Shown here: piece by piece, positions 46,932-57,580 of the stretch
How the letters are laid out: each line of letters opens with the position of its first letter
Position numbering within the stretch: the stretch's first letter is position 1
Assembly: GCA_011037195.1 (NCBI GenBank)
Contig: JAAEAF010001583.1
Coordinates: 94,388 to 158,387 of the forward strand
Length of the DNA: 64,000 nt
Reading direction: 5' to 3'
Origin: Triatoma infestans
Lineage: Eukaryota; Arthropoda; Insecta; Hemiptera; Reduviidae
Position numbers and translations under genes: made by a program
Notes under the pieces: model-generated
The model's input: the letters and a program-made list of their open reading frames with translations, nothing else
Database searches by the model: none
Told to the model about the DNA's origin: nothing

Positions 46932-47659
46932 TGTGTGACATATCTCAATAGCATAGCTCAAAAATGAAAAATCGCAGAAAGTTCAACTTTTATTTGGTTA
47001 TCACATTGGAATCCGACAGAAAGTTATCTGTCAAATAGTTATCTGTCACTTTATGAATGCATTCTTCAGGTTTTTTGCAATTTTTTCGAAAAGGGTCCAC
47101 TAATTTTCTATAAACTTTGTTTGTGAACTACACTTATAAAGTTCAACCTTTATTTCAAACAACTCTCCGAAAAAATTCACTTTAAAGAGATTTTGGTGAT
47201 GTAATGTTTCCTTCTAAAGTGCTATTTTAGTTTATTATAAAAATCCTTCATCCAAACAATATTGATTGGAATGTTGCTAAAATTCCGAGTTTGAAAAATA
47301 TCGGTTCACCGAATGTGCGAATTTACTGAACAGGATTTTCTTTTTCAGTTTTTTTTTTTGCAATTTTTTCTATTAAAACATTGATGGATTTCATTATATT
47401 TGGCTTGGAACCTCTATATACAGAAACATTATTTTTGGTTTGAAACTTTCTTCCGAGAAAGTTCAATTATGGGCTTTCGGAGCTTAAGCTTTCTTCAAAA
47501 AAACTGTTGTTTATTAAGTCTAGTGTCTCCCAATGATATAACATTGAAGGCAATTAAACATTTAGTATGAATTATAAATTTGAAGACAATTAAATTTTTT
47601 CATTGCTGTGTGAATTGCAGCAAGAGAAAGTCGTGTGAATGTTTCACACCAGATTTTTT
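46784..47659 (+). mobile_element. HLR copy, complete
   Basis: 5' hairpin TTTCTCTTA-CTCCCAA-TAAGAGAAA (46784-46808, perfect 9-bp stem), CAATATCGAGTTTTTAGGGA, (GT)n at about 46902-46929, ATAGCTCAAAAATGAAAAAT, two modules (about 47085-47340 and 47380-47600), 3' subterminal AAGAGAAAGT, terminal hairpin GTGTGA-ATGTT-TCACAC (47633-47649) and CAGATTTTTT. Length about 876 bp. Confidence 0.93.
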
Positions 47660-47935
47660 GTTATTTTCTCTTACTGCTGAAAGAGGAAGTATTGCGATCG
47701 TCGAATATCTGAGAAATTGAGTTTCCACTGAAAATATATCTATATTTTGTTGTGTCTAGACTTGAGAAAGTGTTTTTATGCGTGTAAGCAACTAAAAAAA
47801 CTGAAAGTTCAGACTTTGGGAAGCACCATTTTACTGAATAAATTTTTCATTTCGTTGTTTTTCAGAAATCGCGCAAATAATTTTCTGTACCCCCAGTTTT
47901 TTTTGCTAATCAAAATCATTGATGGTGCTTAAATT
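47660..47935 (+). mobile_element. HLR 5' part, head to tail with the previous copy
   Basis: TTATTTTCTCTTACTGCTGA, AAGAGGAAGTATTGCGATCG, GAGTTTCCACTGAAAATATA follow the preceding copy's CAGATTTTTT within a few bases. The GT tract is absent, and the copy is lost after the first module's start (AATCGCGCAAATAATTTTCT). Confidence 0.8.
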
Positions 47936-48282
47936 TGAGCTTACAGATATTTAAAGAATAATAAGTAGTGATAAATTTGGTACAATATGAAATATTGTTC
48001 TCTTAATTCCAAGCTTAGCTTAACTCCAAGCACACCCTAATAGGCGCTGCAGATGTTTACTCCCAATCCATTGTCACTATGATTGGGCTATATTCTCATT
48101 ACCATTTCCGCTATGCCAGAAAAAAAGCACAGTATCACATCAGTATGATGTTAGTTGTGAAGAATGGATACTTTATAAAGCCAGATCCATGGCAGACTAA
48201 AAGATCTATATCGGGGTCAATGTTTGTACGTGAGCGATATGTGTAATGTTAATGAGAATAGAATGATGGTGAGTCGTGATGA

Positions 48283-48510
48283 ATGGGTTTGCAAAACCCA
48301 AGCATTAGCACATACGTATCAACTACTTCGGCTAGCCCAATGGATCTCGTAAGAGTTGCTGCAGGATTGCAGTCTAAGTATGGTTATTATCGCTACGTTG
48401 GGGATACCCGTAGGGGGGCCAAGATCTTTGAAGAAGTAGCTAGTGATCATTGCAGGAAACACATTAGGATTTTGTATTCTTCAGCTTTTCTCAAGCTAGA
48501 CAATTATTGA
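48283..48510 (+). other. Unassigned 75-codon open frame
   Basis: The segment about 48010-48515 is less AT-rich than its neighbours and stays open here. The predicted peptide contains SPMDLVRVAAGLQSKYGYYR and RRGAKIFEEVASDHCRKHIR, a mixed-charge composition that looks more protein-like than other frames in this window. I recognise no family. No splice signals are decisive. It could be a fragment of a gene or mobile element. Confidence 0.25.
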
Positions 48511-48540
48511 ATTATGTACACCACAATACTATACTGTCTA

Positions 48541-50635
48541 AACAAAAAATAAAATATATACATAACAAAAAATCACAGTATATACCACTATTCATGGAAG
48601 ATAGTTTAATTTAAACAAACTCAATTTTTTTTTTCCAATTATTTTAATGTCGGTTAATGAAAAAAATATGACGTGGTTTTTATACACCGGAAGTTCTATT
48701 TCCATTAACAAAATTAAAAAGGAAGTAAGTAACAAACAAAAAAAAGAAGAAAATGAGAAGTAGGGAAATAGAAGTAATTTAATATTTCTATTTAAGATTA
48801 GGCTTTCAAGAAAATGAATGTTTTTCCTCAAGAATTTTATTACTTTTTTCTAGTTTTTTTTTTATTTTTCTCACCAAGTTTCCTTTTTTTCAGAACAAGA
48901 AAAATTTCCTTTTTTTACTTTTAAGTTGTGCATTATGAAGTGTTGCGATGATGACGGCCTATTGAAACTGGGTCTTCATTGGAAATGATTTTTTTGGATT
49001 ATTATTACATATATATATATATTGTATTTATATCAGATATCACATACATATAAATATATATGTAAAAACGGATTTTTTAATCAAATGAAGCCATTTTGTT
49101 TTTCATTAAAGTAAAACTTTTTAAAATTAATTAAACAACCTTTTCATCTTTGTTTAATTATTCAATTTAAATTTATTTTTTTTAAATCCAAAATTTGTTG
49201 TATTTCAAATATTCTCAGATAAAATAAAGCCTCTATTATTTTACTGCCAACCCAGCGTGCGTCTTTGATACAATCCTTACTATTTAGCAAGAATTTCAGG
49301 GAGATGCAAGAATTCCGCCTCAAGTAGTCCATCCTCCCTTCATTATTCACCACCATTGCAGTATCTTCTACTTTATACTTGGCTTTTAAAAATTGTACTC
49401 TGAGGAGGAGATTGTAATGCACAGCTTTTAAAGCAGGCTTACTACCCGTCAGCACTCCTCTCTGCCACCCATTTATACACTTGTATGTAGTATTCTGTAT
49501 TACTTGTCGTTCCATGTACGTATACCATCTTCACGGTCTCCTAAAGCTCTCTCCCTCTCCCACCCTTCCTCCAATCGCTGGGGAGCTTTTACTAAAAGCT
49601 TTCTTCTACTTTTTTTTATTATTTTATTTTTAAGTATATTACAGTGTGTGTTTGGCTTCATCTTCTCATTTTCTTTTAGTGTCTTCTTCATTGAACACGA
49701 AAAAGCAGAGTTTTAAATTCTTTCTCCCTTTCTTTATTCTCTCAATTCAACGTAATTTACGTAACTTACAACTCGCTACAATCCATATACACACATATAT
49801 ATATATACAATTTTTTACAAATTACCATTTCCTTAAATAAAAAAGCCGTAAAGAAATGTTACCATGGTAAGTAATTCACTTTTACATTCTTCTCTGTTGC
49901 CGCTTTCATGAAACAATGGAAAGCACTGCCATCTTAATAGATATTTCCATTTACATGGGCGACCTCTGAATCTGATAGTTATTTTTTAAGGAACTAGTCA
50001 ATGTTGGTAATAATGATAATAATTATAAAAAATCTTAATGAATACATGTTTTTTCCACCTCAGTTTAGCCATGTTTTATTTAAAAATAAATTTTATATTT
50101 CTGATGCTCTAAGGATACGGAAAAGTATAATTTGATTATGCTCCAAATCAGAGTTATTTTCGTGGTCAAAATTCAGCCGTTTAGTGCGTGTTGGTAAAAA
50201 CATAAATAAAATGTCTGTCCCTGCTTGGGACATATTTTAAAAACAAGGCCGGTTGATGTGGAATCTGATAACTTTATGATTCTGCTTAGTCCGGAAATGA
50301 GAAAGAAGTTCTAAAGAAATCTAGAAAAGAAACACACGTATGCGTGATTCATACCATACTTCCTTTGCCATATGAATATTTAATCGGCAATGATACTAAA
50401 ATATACATATATAATTCAAAGAATAAATTTTAATCACGTAGTACAATATACGGTATACGACGGAAACCAGCGTTTAATAAATAATTTAGCCCTCACTGCC
50501 AGTTACTGTACCATATATTGATGCAGCATAAATTAAATTTTGAATAATTAAATAATACTCTAAATATAACCGAGTTGGAAGTTTGGAATAGTTCAAAGAT
50601 ACCAAAACTACCGCAAAGAATCAGGGCATGTTAGG
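48541..50635. other. Gene-free stretch
   Basis: AT-rich with (TA)n runs near 49010 and 49796. A minus-strand frame of 117 codons (49162-49515) is open and of mixed composition (LLLRVQFLKAKYKVEDTAMV) but shows no domain I know; I do not call it a gene. Confidence 0.4.
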
Positions 50636-50639
50636 AAAA

Positions 50640-50875
50640 ATTAGGTTCGGGATCTTTGGTCGGTGGAGACTGTCTGTGGAAGAAGCTTAGGCTATTTCCT
50701 TTTAGGGTTATGGTCCGATTTGTTCGGACTGTAGTGAAACTCAGGTGGGTGAAACCCGGGTTAGGTCTCGTGTTCCAGAGCGGGTAGTTGTTCTTTTTTG
50801 GGGTAGCTATATGGGCCCACAGAGGCTTTAGATAGCGCAGGATTTGGTCCTCCCATCTTTTGAATTATAATAATA
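50640..50875 (+). mobile_element. 3' UTR fragment of the RNase H-bearing non-LTR family
   Basis: Collinear with 12850-13080: GGTCCGATTTGTTCGGACTG, GTGAAACTCAGGTGGGTGAA, GCTATATGGGCCCACAGAGG, CTTTAGATAGCGCAGGATTT, ending in AATTATAATAATATT. A severely 5'-truncated insertion on the plus strand. Confidence 0.88.
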
Positions 50876-50994
50876 TTCATTCGCATAATGCATTATGCAT
50901 TTTCGAGGAGTTTGTTCTAGTCAATTTTGGTTCAATTCAATAAGTTTAGTTTCATAAATTGTTCCACTTAATGCCAACATTGACACAAAACAAA

Positions 50995-51050
50995 AACTAT
51001 CTGGTGTGAAACACTCACATGAATTTCTTCTTTTCTGCAATAATAACAAT
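50995..51050 (-). mobile_element. HLR 3' end, minus strand
   Basis: ATCTGGTGTGAAACACTCAC then ATGAATTTCTTCTTTTCTGC: complement of the terminal hairpin (TGTGAAACACTCACA) and a decayed subterminal repeat. Confidence 0.75.
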
Positions 51051-51426
51051 TTTATTTGTATTTTTTTCCTTCTTCTCAAACCTTGAAATTTTTACTAAAT
51101 ATTTAATTGGTCTCAATACTTGTTGCATTTGCTGTCTGACGACCTTTTAGTAATGACCAAAATTGCAGCAGCCACGTTTTGAATTGTTCTGGAATCTGGT
51201 TACTTTATCTTTTTTTTCCCACTTCTCTCTCTCTTCTCAGATGGAATCATCCCCCATCTCTCAATTTAAGCAGTTAAAATTGAATAAGAACCGTCTCAAT
51301 CCGAAGTCCCAAATGTTATGTATGACAATGGCCGCTGAAGCCTAGAAAAAAAAAAATTCTAATGGTGTGTATTTAGTCTTGATCAAAACATCAAATAAAG
51401 GAATAATCCCGCTGAAAGTCTCCGCA

Positions 51427-51487
51427 AAAAGGTCATTGCACCTTTATAAACATCAAAAACGTCATTGCACCTTTACAAACATCAAAA
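51427..51487. repeat. Short tandem duplication, two units of ~30 bp
   Basis: GTCATTGCACCTTTATAAAC then ATCAAAA, followed by GTCATTGCACCTTTACAAAC then ATCAAAA. Confidence 0.9.
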
Positions 51488-51665
51488 TAACAACAATGGT
51501 TCCAATAATTTTCTTTAAACTTCGCATATTTTATTTATTTGGTAACAATTTTTCAGGAAAATTAATTGTAGACATTTGTGGGAAAGCTGGCAACTTTAAG
51601 CTTTCCTAAACGGGTTTACAACCTCTAGTAATAATAATAAGATATTTGAAAAACTGAGTTCTTAA
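51488..51665 (+). mobile_element. HLR module fragment
   Basis: ATGGTTCCAATAATTTTCTT, TAACAATTTTTCAGGAAAAT and AAGCTTTCCTAAACGGG fit the internal module. Both ends missing. Confidence 0.65.
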
Positions 51666-52523
51666 TCAGATTTGAGACTAAAGTGAATGGTTTTTCTGAA
51701 ATTTTTGAGATTCTCTGGAAAACACAATTTTTTTTTAAAGAATTCAAGTTTGAAAAAAAATAATTGACGATTATAATATAATAATTGGATCAGCAATTAC
51801 CTCCTGATTCCAAAACGAATATTTATTGGAGTAGACTTTTAAACTTAGTTTTCTCCAATAGAATTCAATTGCAGAAAAAAAAATCTCAAACAGATCGCAA
51901 GCACTTCCTCTTATATCTGGGGGGGGGGGAGGGTAAAGACAACGTCAAAATTTATAAAAGAAAAGTTGAGAAAATACAGTCAATTGTTGGATTTTCGTTT
52001 GAATAATAATAGCGGTAGTATCTTATCAGATATTCATTGTAAACGACTCAGTACTTTTATAATAGTTTGTAAAATTCATTTCGTACATCATTGAACCGTA
52101 TAATATATTTTTTTACTCAAATTGTGTAATCAGCGAGAGTATTAGAACTTTAGGATGAACTTTGGTCGGATAGAATTACCCGCTATCATTGCCGACCATC
52201 GTCCCGGCAGAACCACTCCACTTTCTACTCATGGTTACCACTCTAGGCAATTTCGCCACTAACTGGTTACAATCTCTCCCCCCCCACCACCACCACCGAA
52301 ATCCACTGGCTCTAGCCATAACTATCCATCCCTTCACTTGAAACATTTAATTATCCCGAACTAATTGATGCTATTAATTAAAGTGTATTTTTTTGTTTTT
52401 GTTTATGTTATCTTTTTCTCTTTGTCATTCTCTCTTGGTTGTTTGTAAAATCTAGAAAAGAGCCAATTATATTTAACGCGCACCGTTTATTTTTCTAGTG
52501 ACATGTCCAATTTAATGGCTGAC

Positions 52524-52562
<39 letters not shown>

Positions 52563-52600
52563 CACCTTTACTATACAGTTGCTAGCTCTTAATTATCCGA
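51666..52600. other. Gene-free stretch
   Basis: G-run near 51920 (GGGGGGGGGGAGGG), C-run near 52279, (TA)n at about 52537-52561. No gene. Confidence 0.55.
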
Positions 52601-52604
52601 TAAA

Positions 52605-52675
52605 TCATTGTTTTCATTCCACCGGAAGTGTATGTTTTGGATCCCTTGAGTTGGTAAAAGTGGTTTTTTGAAATC
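52605..52675 (+). mobile_element. HLR 5' fragment
   Basis: TTTTCATTCCACCGGAAGTG, TATGTTTTGGATCCCTTGAG and AAAAGTGGTTTTTTGAAA match the segment between the 5' hairpin and the GT tract. Confidence 0.7.
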
Positions 52676-52864
52676 AAATAAATGGATTACCCATGGGTAG
52701 TAGTCTGTCAACAAGCATGGCATTGCCGCCACCATAAATCATATAATAAAACTTGCACTAGAAGAAACAATAGGATCAACTCGTTATCACTAACAAAATA
52801 CATTGATGATTTACTATTGATAATAAACAATAATGATAATATATAGATTGTTTTATGGAATATT

Positions 52865-53030
52865 GCAGTGCGACCGGAATGTTCTATGTGCCCCGCGGAG
52901 CCTTCTCAGTGCACTGCCCATCACCGGGCAGTGAGCTTTAGCGGCTCCCAAGAAGAGAAAATCTAATAGCAGCCTGCTAGATTCGCATGGGAGTCCAGCA
53001 TGCAACCACTGAGCTAATCCTTTCCCTTAT
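52865..53030 (-). mobile_element. Candidate tRNA-derived SINE
   Basis: On the minus strand, GGATTAGCTCAGTGGTTGCA holds a pol III A-box-like motif (TAGCTCAGTGG), followed by ATGCTGGACTCCCATGCGAA, tRNA-like with a weak B box. The body downstream is GC-rich and includes a perfect 8-bp-stem hairpin, CACTGCCC-ATCACC-GGGCAGTG (52912-52933). A clear tail and target duplication are not seen, so a decayed tRNA pseudogene is also possible. Confidence 0.5.
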
Positions 53031-53249
53031 TATGAAAATAACATGTTGTTTTTGAACTGAAAAAAATTCACAATGATATCCTTAATCTAACCTAAGAAAA
53101 ATATGTAGATATACAATAAACTACTTGGATATAACACTATTAAAGTAAAACAATGACATTAAAACTAAAATAAAGCTTGAAAAGCTGGCGATTGTTTCCT
53201 TTTATAAGTTTTGTTAATTTTGGCAGAGTCATAACATACAATCAGGTTA

Positions 53250-53935
53250 GATAAACAAACAGGTGAGGCATGAGCCTCATTCCACCGGGACTTATACTCG
53301 GAAGTCTAGTGTGGATCCTCCTCACTGGTTATAGCACGTTTTCCAGCTTCGGCCTTCTAAGCAGGCCTAGCCTACCTGAAACCGGCTCCGTCATGATCCT
53401 CGTGGCCTCGAGATTACTTACTCTCAACTAAAGAAATCTTATCATCACCAGGCCGGCGCCTGAAGTATGAGTAGCGGGGGTGTCTTCCTCAGCGTTACAA
53501 ATCGGTTCATCGCGTCCTCTATATGTAGTAGCTAGATACTTGTGCGTATTCAGCCTACAATGCCTTGTAAGTAGACCAGTGCTATGGTTCAGTAGAGCGC
53601 TGGTAATTTTAGGCGAATGTTTCTTGACAAAGAGTTTCGCCTGCCTCTGTCCTGGTGATCCTCCCACCATTGCATCCTCCATCCAGCTTTTGATGGAATT
53701 TTGAATCAGGCTTATGGACAAACCGCAGAAGGGATCTATAAAAATGTTTCTTCGAACCCTCCATCGCCAGCAAATCCGCCAATTCGTTGTCCAGAAATAC
53801 TGCATGGCTTGGCACCTAAGCGAGTATCAGCTTATTCCGAGCACCCATTTCGTTTAGGGTGGTCCCCAAAGAGGTCGTGAGACTATTAGGTGAGACGAAA
53901 GTGCCTTCAAAGCAACTGGCTACCCCTATATTAAC
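53250..53935 (-). pseudogene. RNase H and C-terminal remnant of a third RNase H-type non-LTR element
   Basis: On the minus strand: NEMGARNKLIL, then a stop in place of the Trp of the RNase H motif, VPSHAVFLDNELADLLAMEG (the His/Asp part of RNase H, about 53750-53815), a frameshift, then the C-terminal segment with LLTRHCRLNTHKYLATTYRG and a damaged Cys motif CNAEEDTP (up to about 53480). The stretch down to about 53250 is GC-rich and presumably its 3' UTR. It differs from the two other RNase H elements here, so it is a separate family or a much older copy. The 5' part is absent. Confidence 0.7.
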
Positions 53936-53957
53936 ATAAGAAAATAAAACATTTAGC

Positions 53958-54885
53958 AAAGATCTGATGTGAAACATTTATAAATTTCTCTTTCTCCTCT
54001 TAATAAAATGATGAATTTCCTTTAGATTCCAAATTTTGCTCACATGTCCTAAGGTAAATCTAGAGGTGTTTGGTGGATACCGGGGATGTATATCGGGGCT
54101 CTTAGACAATGATTTTAATTCTCTCACGTAAGTAGAGGCCACTAATATTGAACAAACATAATATTTGAATTTTAACGTCTCAGATTACACAGAACTACTT
54201 CAAATTATGTTTTCCTGAAAAATGTTACAAATAAAAGTGATAGGTATTTATATTTCTATAGTTGGTATTACAAGTTAAAAGGAACTCGTTGTACTCGTTT
54301 TCAAGAAAATTCCAAAAAACTATTCTGTAAAATTGCAAATCCGATTAACCGAATTTCTTCAGATTTAGAATGGAGGCAATGTTTCTAATATACATTAATA
54401 TCAAATTATTATAGTGAACTATAGATTGTACCGAAGTGGTACTTTATAGGGAAGTTTAACGCTACTCTTCCCCTAGAATCCCCAAGAAATAAATTTTCCC
54501 CTAACAATGTTGAAATAAAAATGAAAGAAATTTTGAGAGCAAAGAGTATACGAAGTTAAAAGATAATCGTTAAAGCTGTTTTCGAAGAAAATCACAGAAT
54601 AAACTGAAAAAAAAAAATTCAGTAAAGTCTGATTGGTTTTTGGCAAGAAACTTTCGTGTCAGTAGTAGTAGTAGTAGTGATACCAACTTTGTGCTTACCA
54701 CGATTTTTATTTTTTGAGAAATAATTTCACAAAACGCAAACAAATAAATGCAGAGAGACGCTTTGCTAATAACAATTTTTATCGCACTCCCTAAACTCAG
54801 GGAATCTCAAACATGTATTTCCTGTCAAATCTCAATTTCGAAAATTTGACACGATTGCAATGCTAGGAGTAAGAGAAAGTAAAAA
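53958..54885 (-). mobile_element. HLR copy, minus strand, nearly complete
   Basis: Left end GATCTGATGTGAAACATTTA (complement of the 3' terminal motif, hairpin decayed), two modules (AAATGTTACAAATAAAAGTG; TTCTTCAGATTTAGAATGG), TAGTAGTAGTAGTAG where other copies have different simple sequence, CATGTATTTCCTGTCAAATC, and the right end TGCTAGGAGTAAGAGAAAGT. Confidence 0.8.
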
Positions 54886-54913
54886 TTGTAAGCATTAAGA
54901 AAATTTGTTAACT

Positions 54914-54960
54914 ATGTCAATTGCAGTAAGAAAAAGTGATGTCATTGTTTCACGTCCGAC
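54914..54960 (+). mobile_element. HLR 3' end abutting the next copy
   Basis: TTGCAGTAAGAAAAAGTGAT, TTGTTTCACGTCCGAC: a mutated 3' terminus immediately before the 5' end of the next plus copy, another tail-to-head junction. Confidence 0.7.
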
Positions 54961-55930
54961 TTTTTACTTTCTCTCACTCCTAGTAAGAGGATTATTGTAA
55001 TCGTGTCAAATTTCGATATCGAGTTTTCACCGGAAATATTCGTTTTGAGGGCCCCTGAGTCAAAAAAAATGTTTTTTAGAAAATGGTATATGTGTGTGTG
55101 TGTGTGTGTGAGTGTTAAAAGCATAGCTCAAAAACGAAAAACCGTAGAAAGTTGAAACTTGATATTCCGTTTAGATATCACCATGCGATCTGACAGTACG
55201 TTAGCTGTCAAAATTCCTCACCCGGAAATACCACTTTACAAGTTTTTTTTTTTTTAGTTGTTTGCGATTTTCTAAAAAATAGTTCCAACGATTTTCTTCA
55301 AACTTCCTATATGAACTACACATACAACGAACTACATTTTTCCGAAACAATTTATTTAAGGATACTTTTTGGAGAGAGGTGGGGGGGTTACGGCTTCCTC
55401 TAAAGTGTTATTTCAGTTTAGTAAACAATTGTGTCATCTAAATAATGTTAATTAGAATTAAATATGTTGTTGAAATTCCGAGTTTGAAAAAAATCAAATG
55501 ACTGGAAGTGCGTTTATTTTACCACTTTACTAAATGATTTTTTCACTTTTTCGCGATTTTCTTAAAAAGGGCGCCGACGATATTATTGAAACTTTTTATA
55601 TAAACTACACATAGATTGATGTACAACGTTTATTTAAAACATTTCTCTGGAAAAATTCATTTAAGGGCACTTTTAGGGGAGGGTTATGTTTTTCTCCAAA
55701 GTGCTATCATACAATTCTATCACCCAAACAAAATTACTAGAAATAAATAGATGGCCAAAATCCCGAATTTCAAGAAAAGTAGTAAACCCGAAGTTCGCTT
55801 TCACTGTATAGTTTTTTCAGTTTTCGACGAATTTCATTAAATTTGGTACACTCGCTATAATATTTGTCAATTATAATTTTGAGAATTGGAGTAGGAGAAA
55901 GTTGTGTGAGTGTTTCACACCAGATTTTTT
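54961..55930 (+). mobile_element. HLR reference copy, complete
   Basis: Best-preserved copy, used here to define the family. T-run, then ACTTTCTCTCACTCCTAGTA and AGAGG (5' hairpin), CGAGTTTTCACCGGAAATAT, (GT)n at about 55089-55110, CATAGCTCAAAAACGAAAAA, module 1 (about 55265-55520), module 2 (about 55545-55830), 3' subterminal AGTAGGAGAAAGT (55890-55902), which is the inverted form of the 5' ACTTTCTCTCACT, terminal hairpin GTGTGA-GTGTT-TCACAC (55904-55920) and CAGATTTTTT. About 970 bp, no coding capacity. Confidence 0.93.
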
Positions 55931-57170
55931 ATTATACATTATATTAATATGAACTAATACTCTACAAACCAAAGGTTAGCAAATTGGAAATATACTTTGG
56001 TAATACCATTTACGTAATAAAATGTTTTTGTTTTCCTGTTGGCTTCATAATTTTTAATACTTGTGATGGGAGAGATGCACAATCGGCCCAGCCGTGGTCT
56101 AAGTGCTGAATCTCTTTGGAGGTCCCGGAATCCTAGATATGGTGGGGGGAAATGACAAATTGAATAAAACAAATCTTTAGCTTTTCTAAAAAGCCGCCAA
56201 CAACTTCCCCTCCAATAGTATAGTAGGTCCCAAATTCCCAAACCAATTTTGTATCCCCATAAAAAATCCTTACACAGTTTTTCTAAACCCTTCAAAATGA
56301 TGTGCTGAAGCAAAAGTTTACAAAATACTGTTTATTGTATGCAAGGATATAGTATGAAGTCATCATGTTGATTCCCCCTTCAAAAAGACTGCAACAATAA
56401 GAGGAGACGTAGTAATATTGGTCTTTCTGAGTCTGTATGTGTTTGTATGCTTTGTGTGCTGGTGTTTGTACGTGTGCAACCGGAACAGCAGAGACTGCTA
56501 CATCAGATCAAATTAGGATATATGAACTGTCAGGTTTCTGAGTAGTTGCAGGATATAATGCAAGGTGGAGAAATGTAGGGAAAACAGGGGAGTTGTAGAT
56601 AGAAACTGGGATGAGTGAAGTCACCCAACAGGATCGGCTATATATGTATATCTAGTAGCGTGCAAACTGGGATGATGTAATCCTGGGGTTGGTAGTTTGG
56701 TAAGAGTGAGGAGAGAGACAGAGCGAGAGATATGAGTAGAAATTGAATATGGAAATTAGGAGTGGCTCATCTACTACATGCACATATATGTTGTACAGGC
56801 CAGAAACTACCCGCGCGACACAAATGTGATTCATGGAGAAGTCAGACAGAGTTAGTGAGAGGGAATGGTCTGAATTTTACAGTAAATTACCAATTGAAGC
56901 AACGGCATTACAACGTTGCAGCAGATTCACTCAGTCTCCAATCTGATATCGTAAATGGTATGATATTTCTAATGCGCATTATTTTGCTAATATGGTGGAA
57001 GTAGTGCTTGATGTGTCAAAGTGTCAACTACTTCCAGACAACTGGTTAGTTGTCCCAGACTCCCCAAGACAAACAGAATTTTGACAAGGAGTGAGGAAAA
57101 ATTTCGATATATAATATTTGTACCACAGCAGTAAGTATTCTACAGAAAGCCTGCAAGGGTGAAACTAGTA
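55931..57170. other. Gene-free stretch
   Basis: Several short frames exist (for example minus 55954-56313) but none shows a known motif. No repeat of the main family recognised. Confidence 0.45.
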
Positions 57171-57262
57171 GTAATCAATTACGGTCGTTACTCTGTCGTT
57201 CTTCACCAAATTTTTACTTTCACCAGAAATACATTTTTGAAGTCCCCTGAGTACGTAAAAAA

Positions 57263-57412
57263 ATGTTGTGTGTGTGGGGGGGAGTGTGTGGGGGTATATT
57301 GTGTGGATAGTATGTGTGGGGGGTATGTGTGGGGGTATTATGTTGTGTGGGGGGGTATGTATGTGTGTATGGATGTATGTGTGGGGGGGTATGTGTGTGT
57401 GTATGTTTTTGT
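57263..57412 (+). repeat. G-rich (GTGTGGGGG)-type low-complexity tract
   Basis: Expanded form of the family's GT microsatellite, with repeated GGGGG and GGGGGG blocks separated by TGTGT/TATGTGT; a G-quadruplex is possible on the plus strand. Confidence 0.9.
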
Positions 57413-57534
57413 GAACAAAAATCTCAAAAACGAAAGATCGTAGGAAATTCAAACATGATATTTCGTTTGTGTACTATCACCGGATCTGATACGAAGATAT
57501 CGGACGAAATCCATCAACTGGAAGTGCGACTTTA

Positions 57535-57580
57535 TTATTTGTCTGTGGGGAGCGAAACCCTACGCTATCCAAAGCCTCAC
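57535..57580 (-). mobile_element. 46-bp retrotransposon 3' end with 14-bp TSD
   Basis: On the minus strand reads GAGGCTTTGGATAGCGTAGG then GTTTCGCTCCCC and AATAA, matching 13028-13080 of the RNase H-bearing element. The direct repeat GAAGTGCGACTTTA lies at 57521-57534 and 57581-57594. Confidence 0.92.

Noticed and set aside
49162..49515. 117-codon minus-strand frame as a host gene
   Set aside because: No recognisable domain, no clear splice or start context; length is within reach of chance.
54961..55930. Classic TIR MITE interpretation of the HLR family
   Set aside because: The inverted motifs are at the very 5' end but about 25-30 bases inside the 3' end, with an extra terminal hairpin, and no constant TSD was seen.
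55954..56313. 119-codon minus-strand frame as a gene
   Set aside because: Trp/Tyr/Leu-rich without any known motif, and no supporting context.
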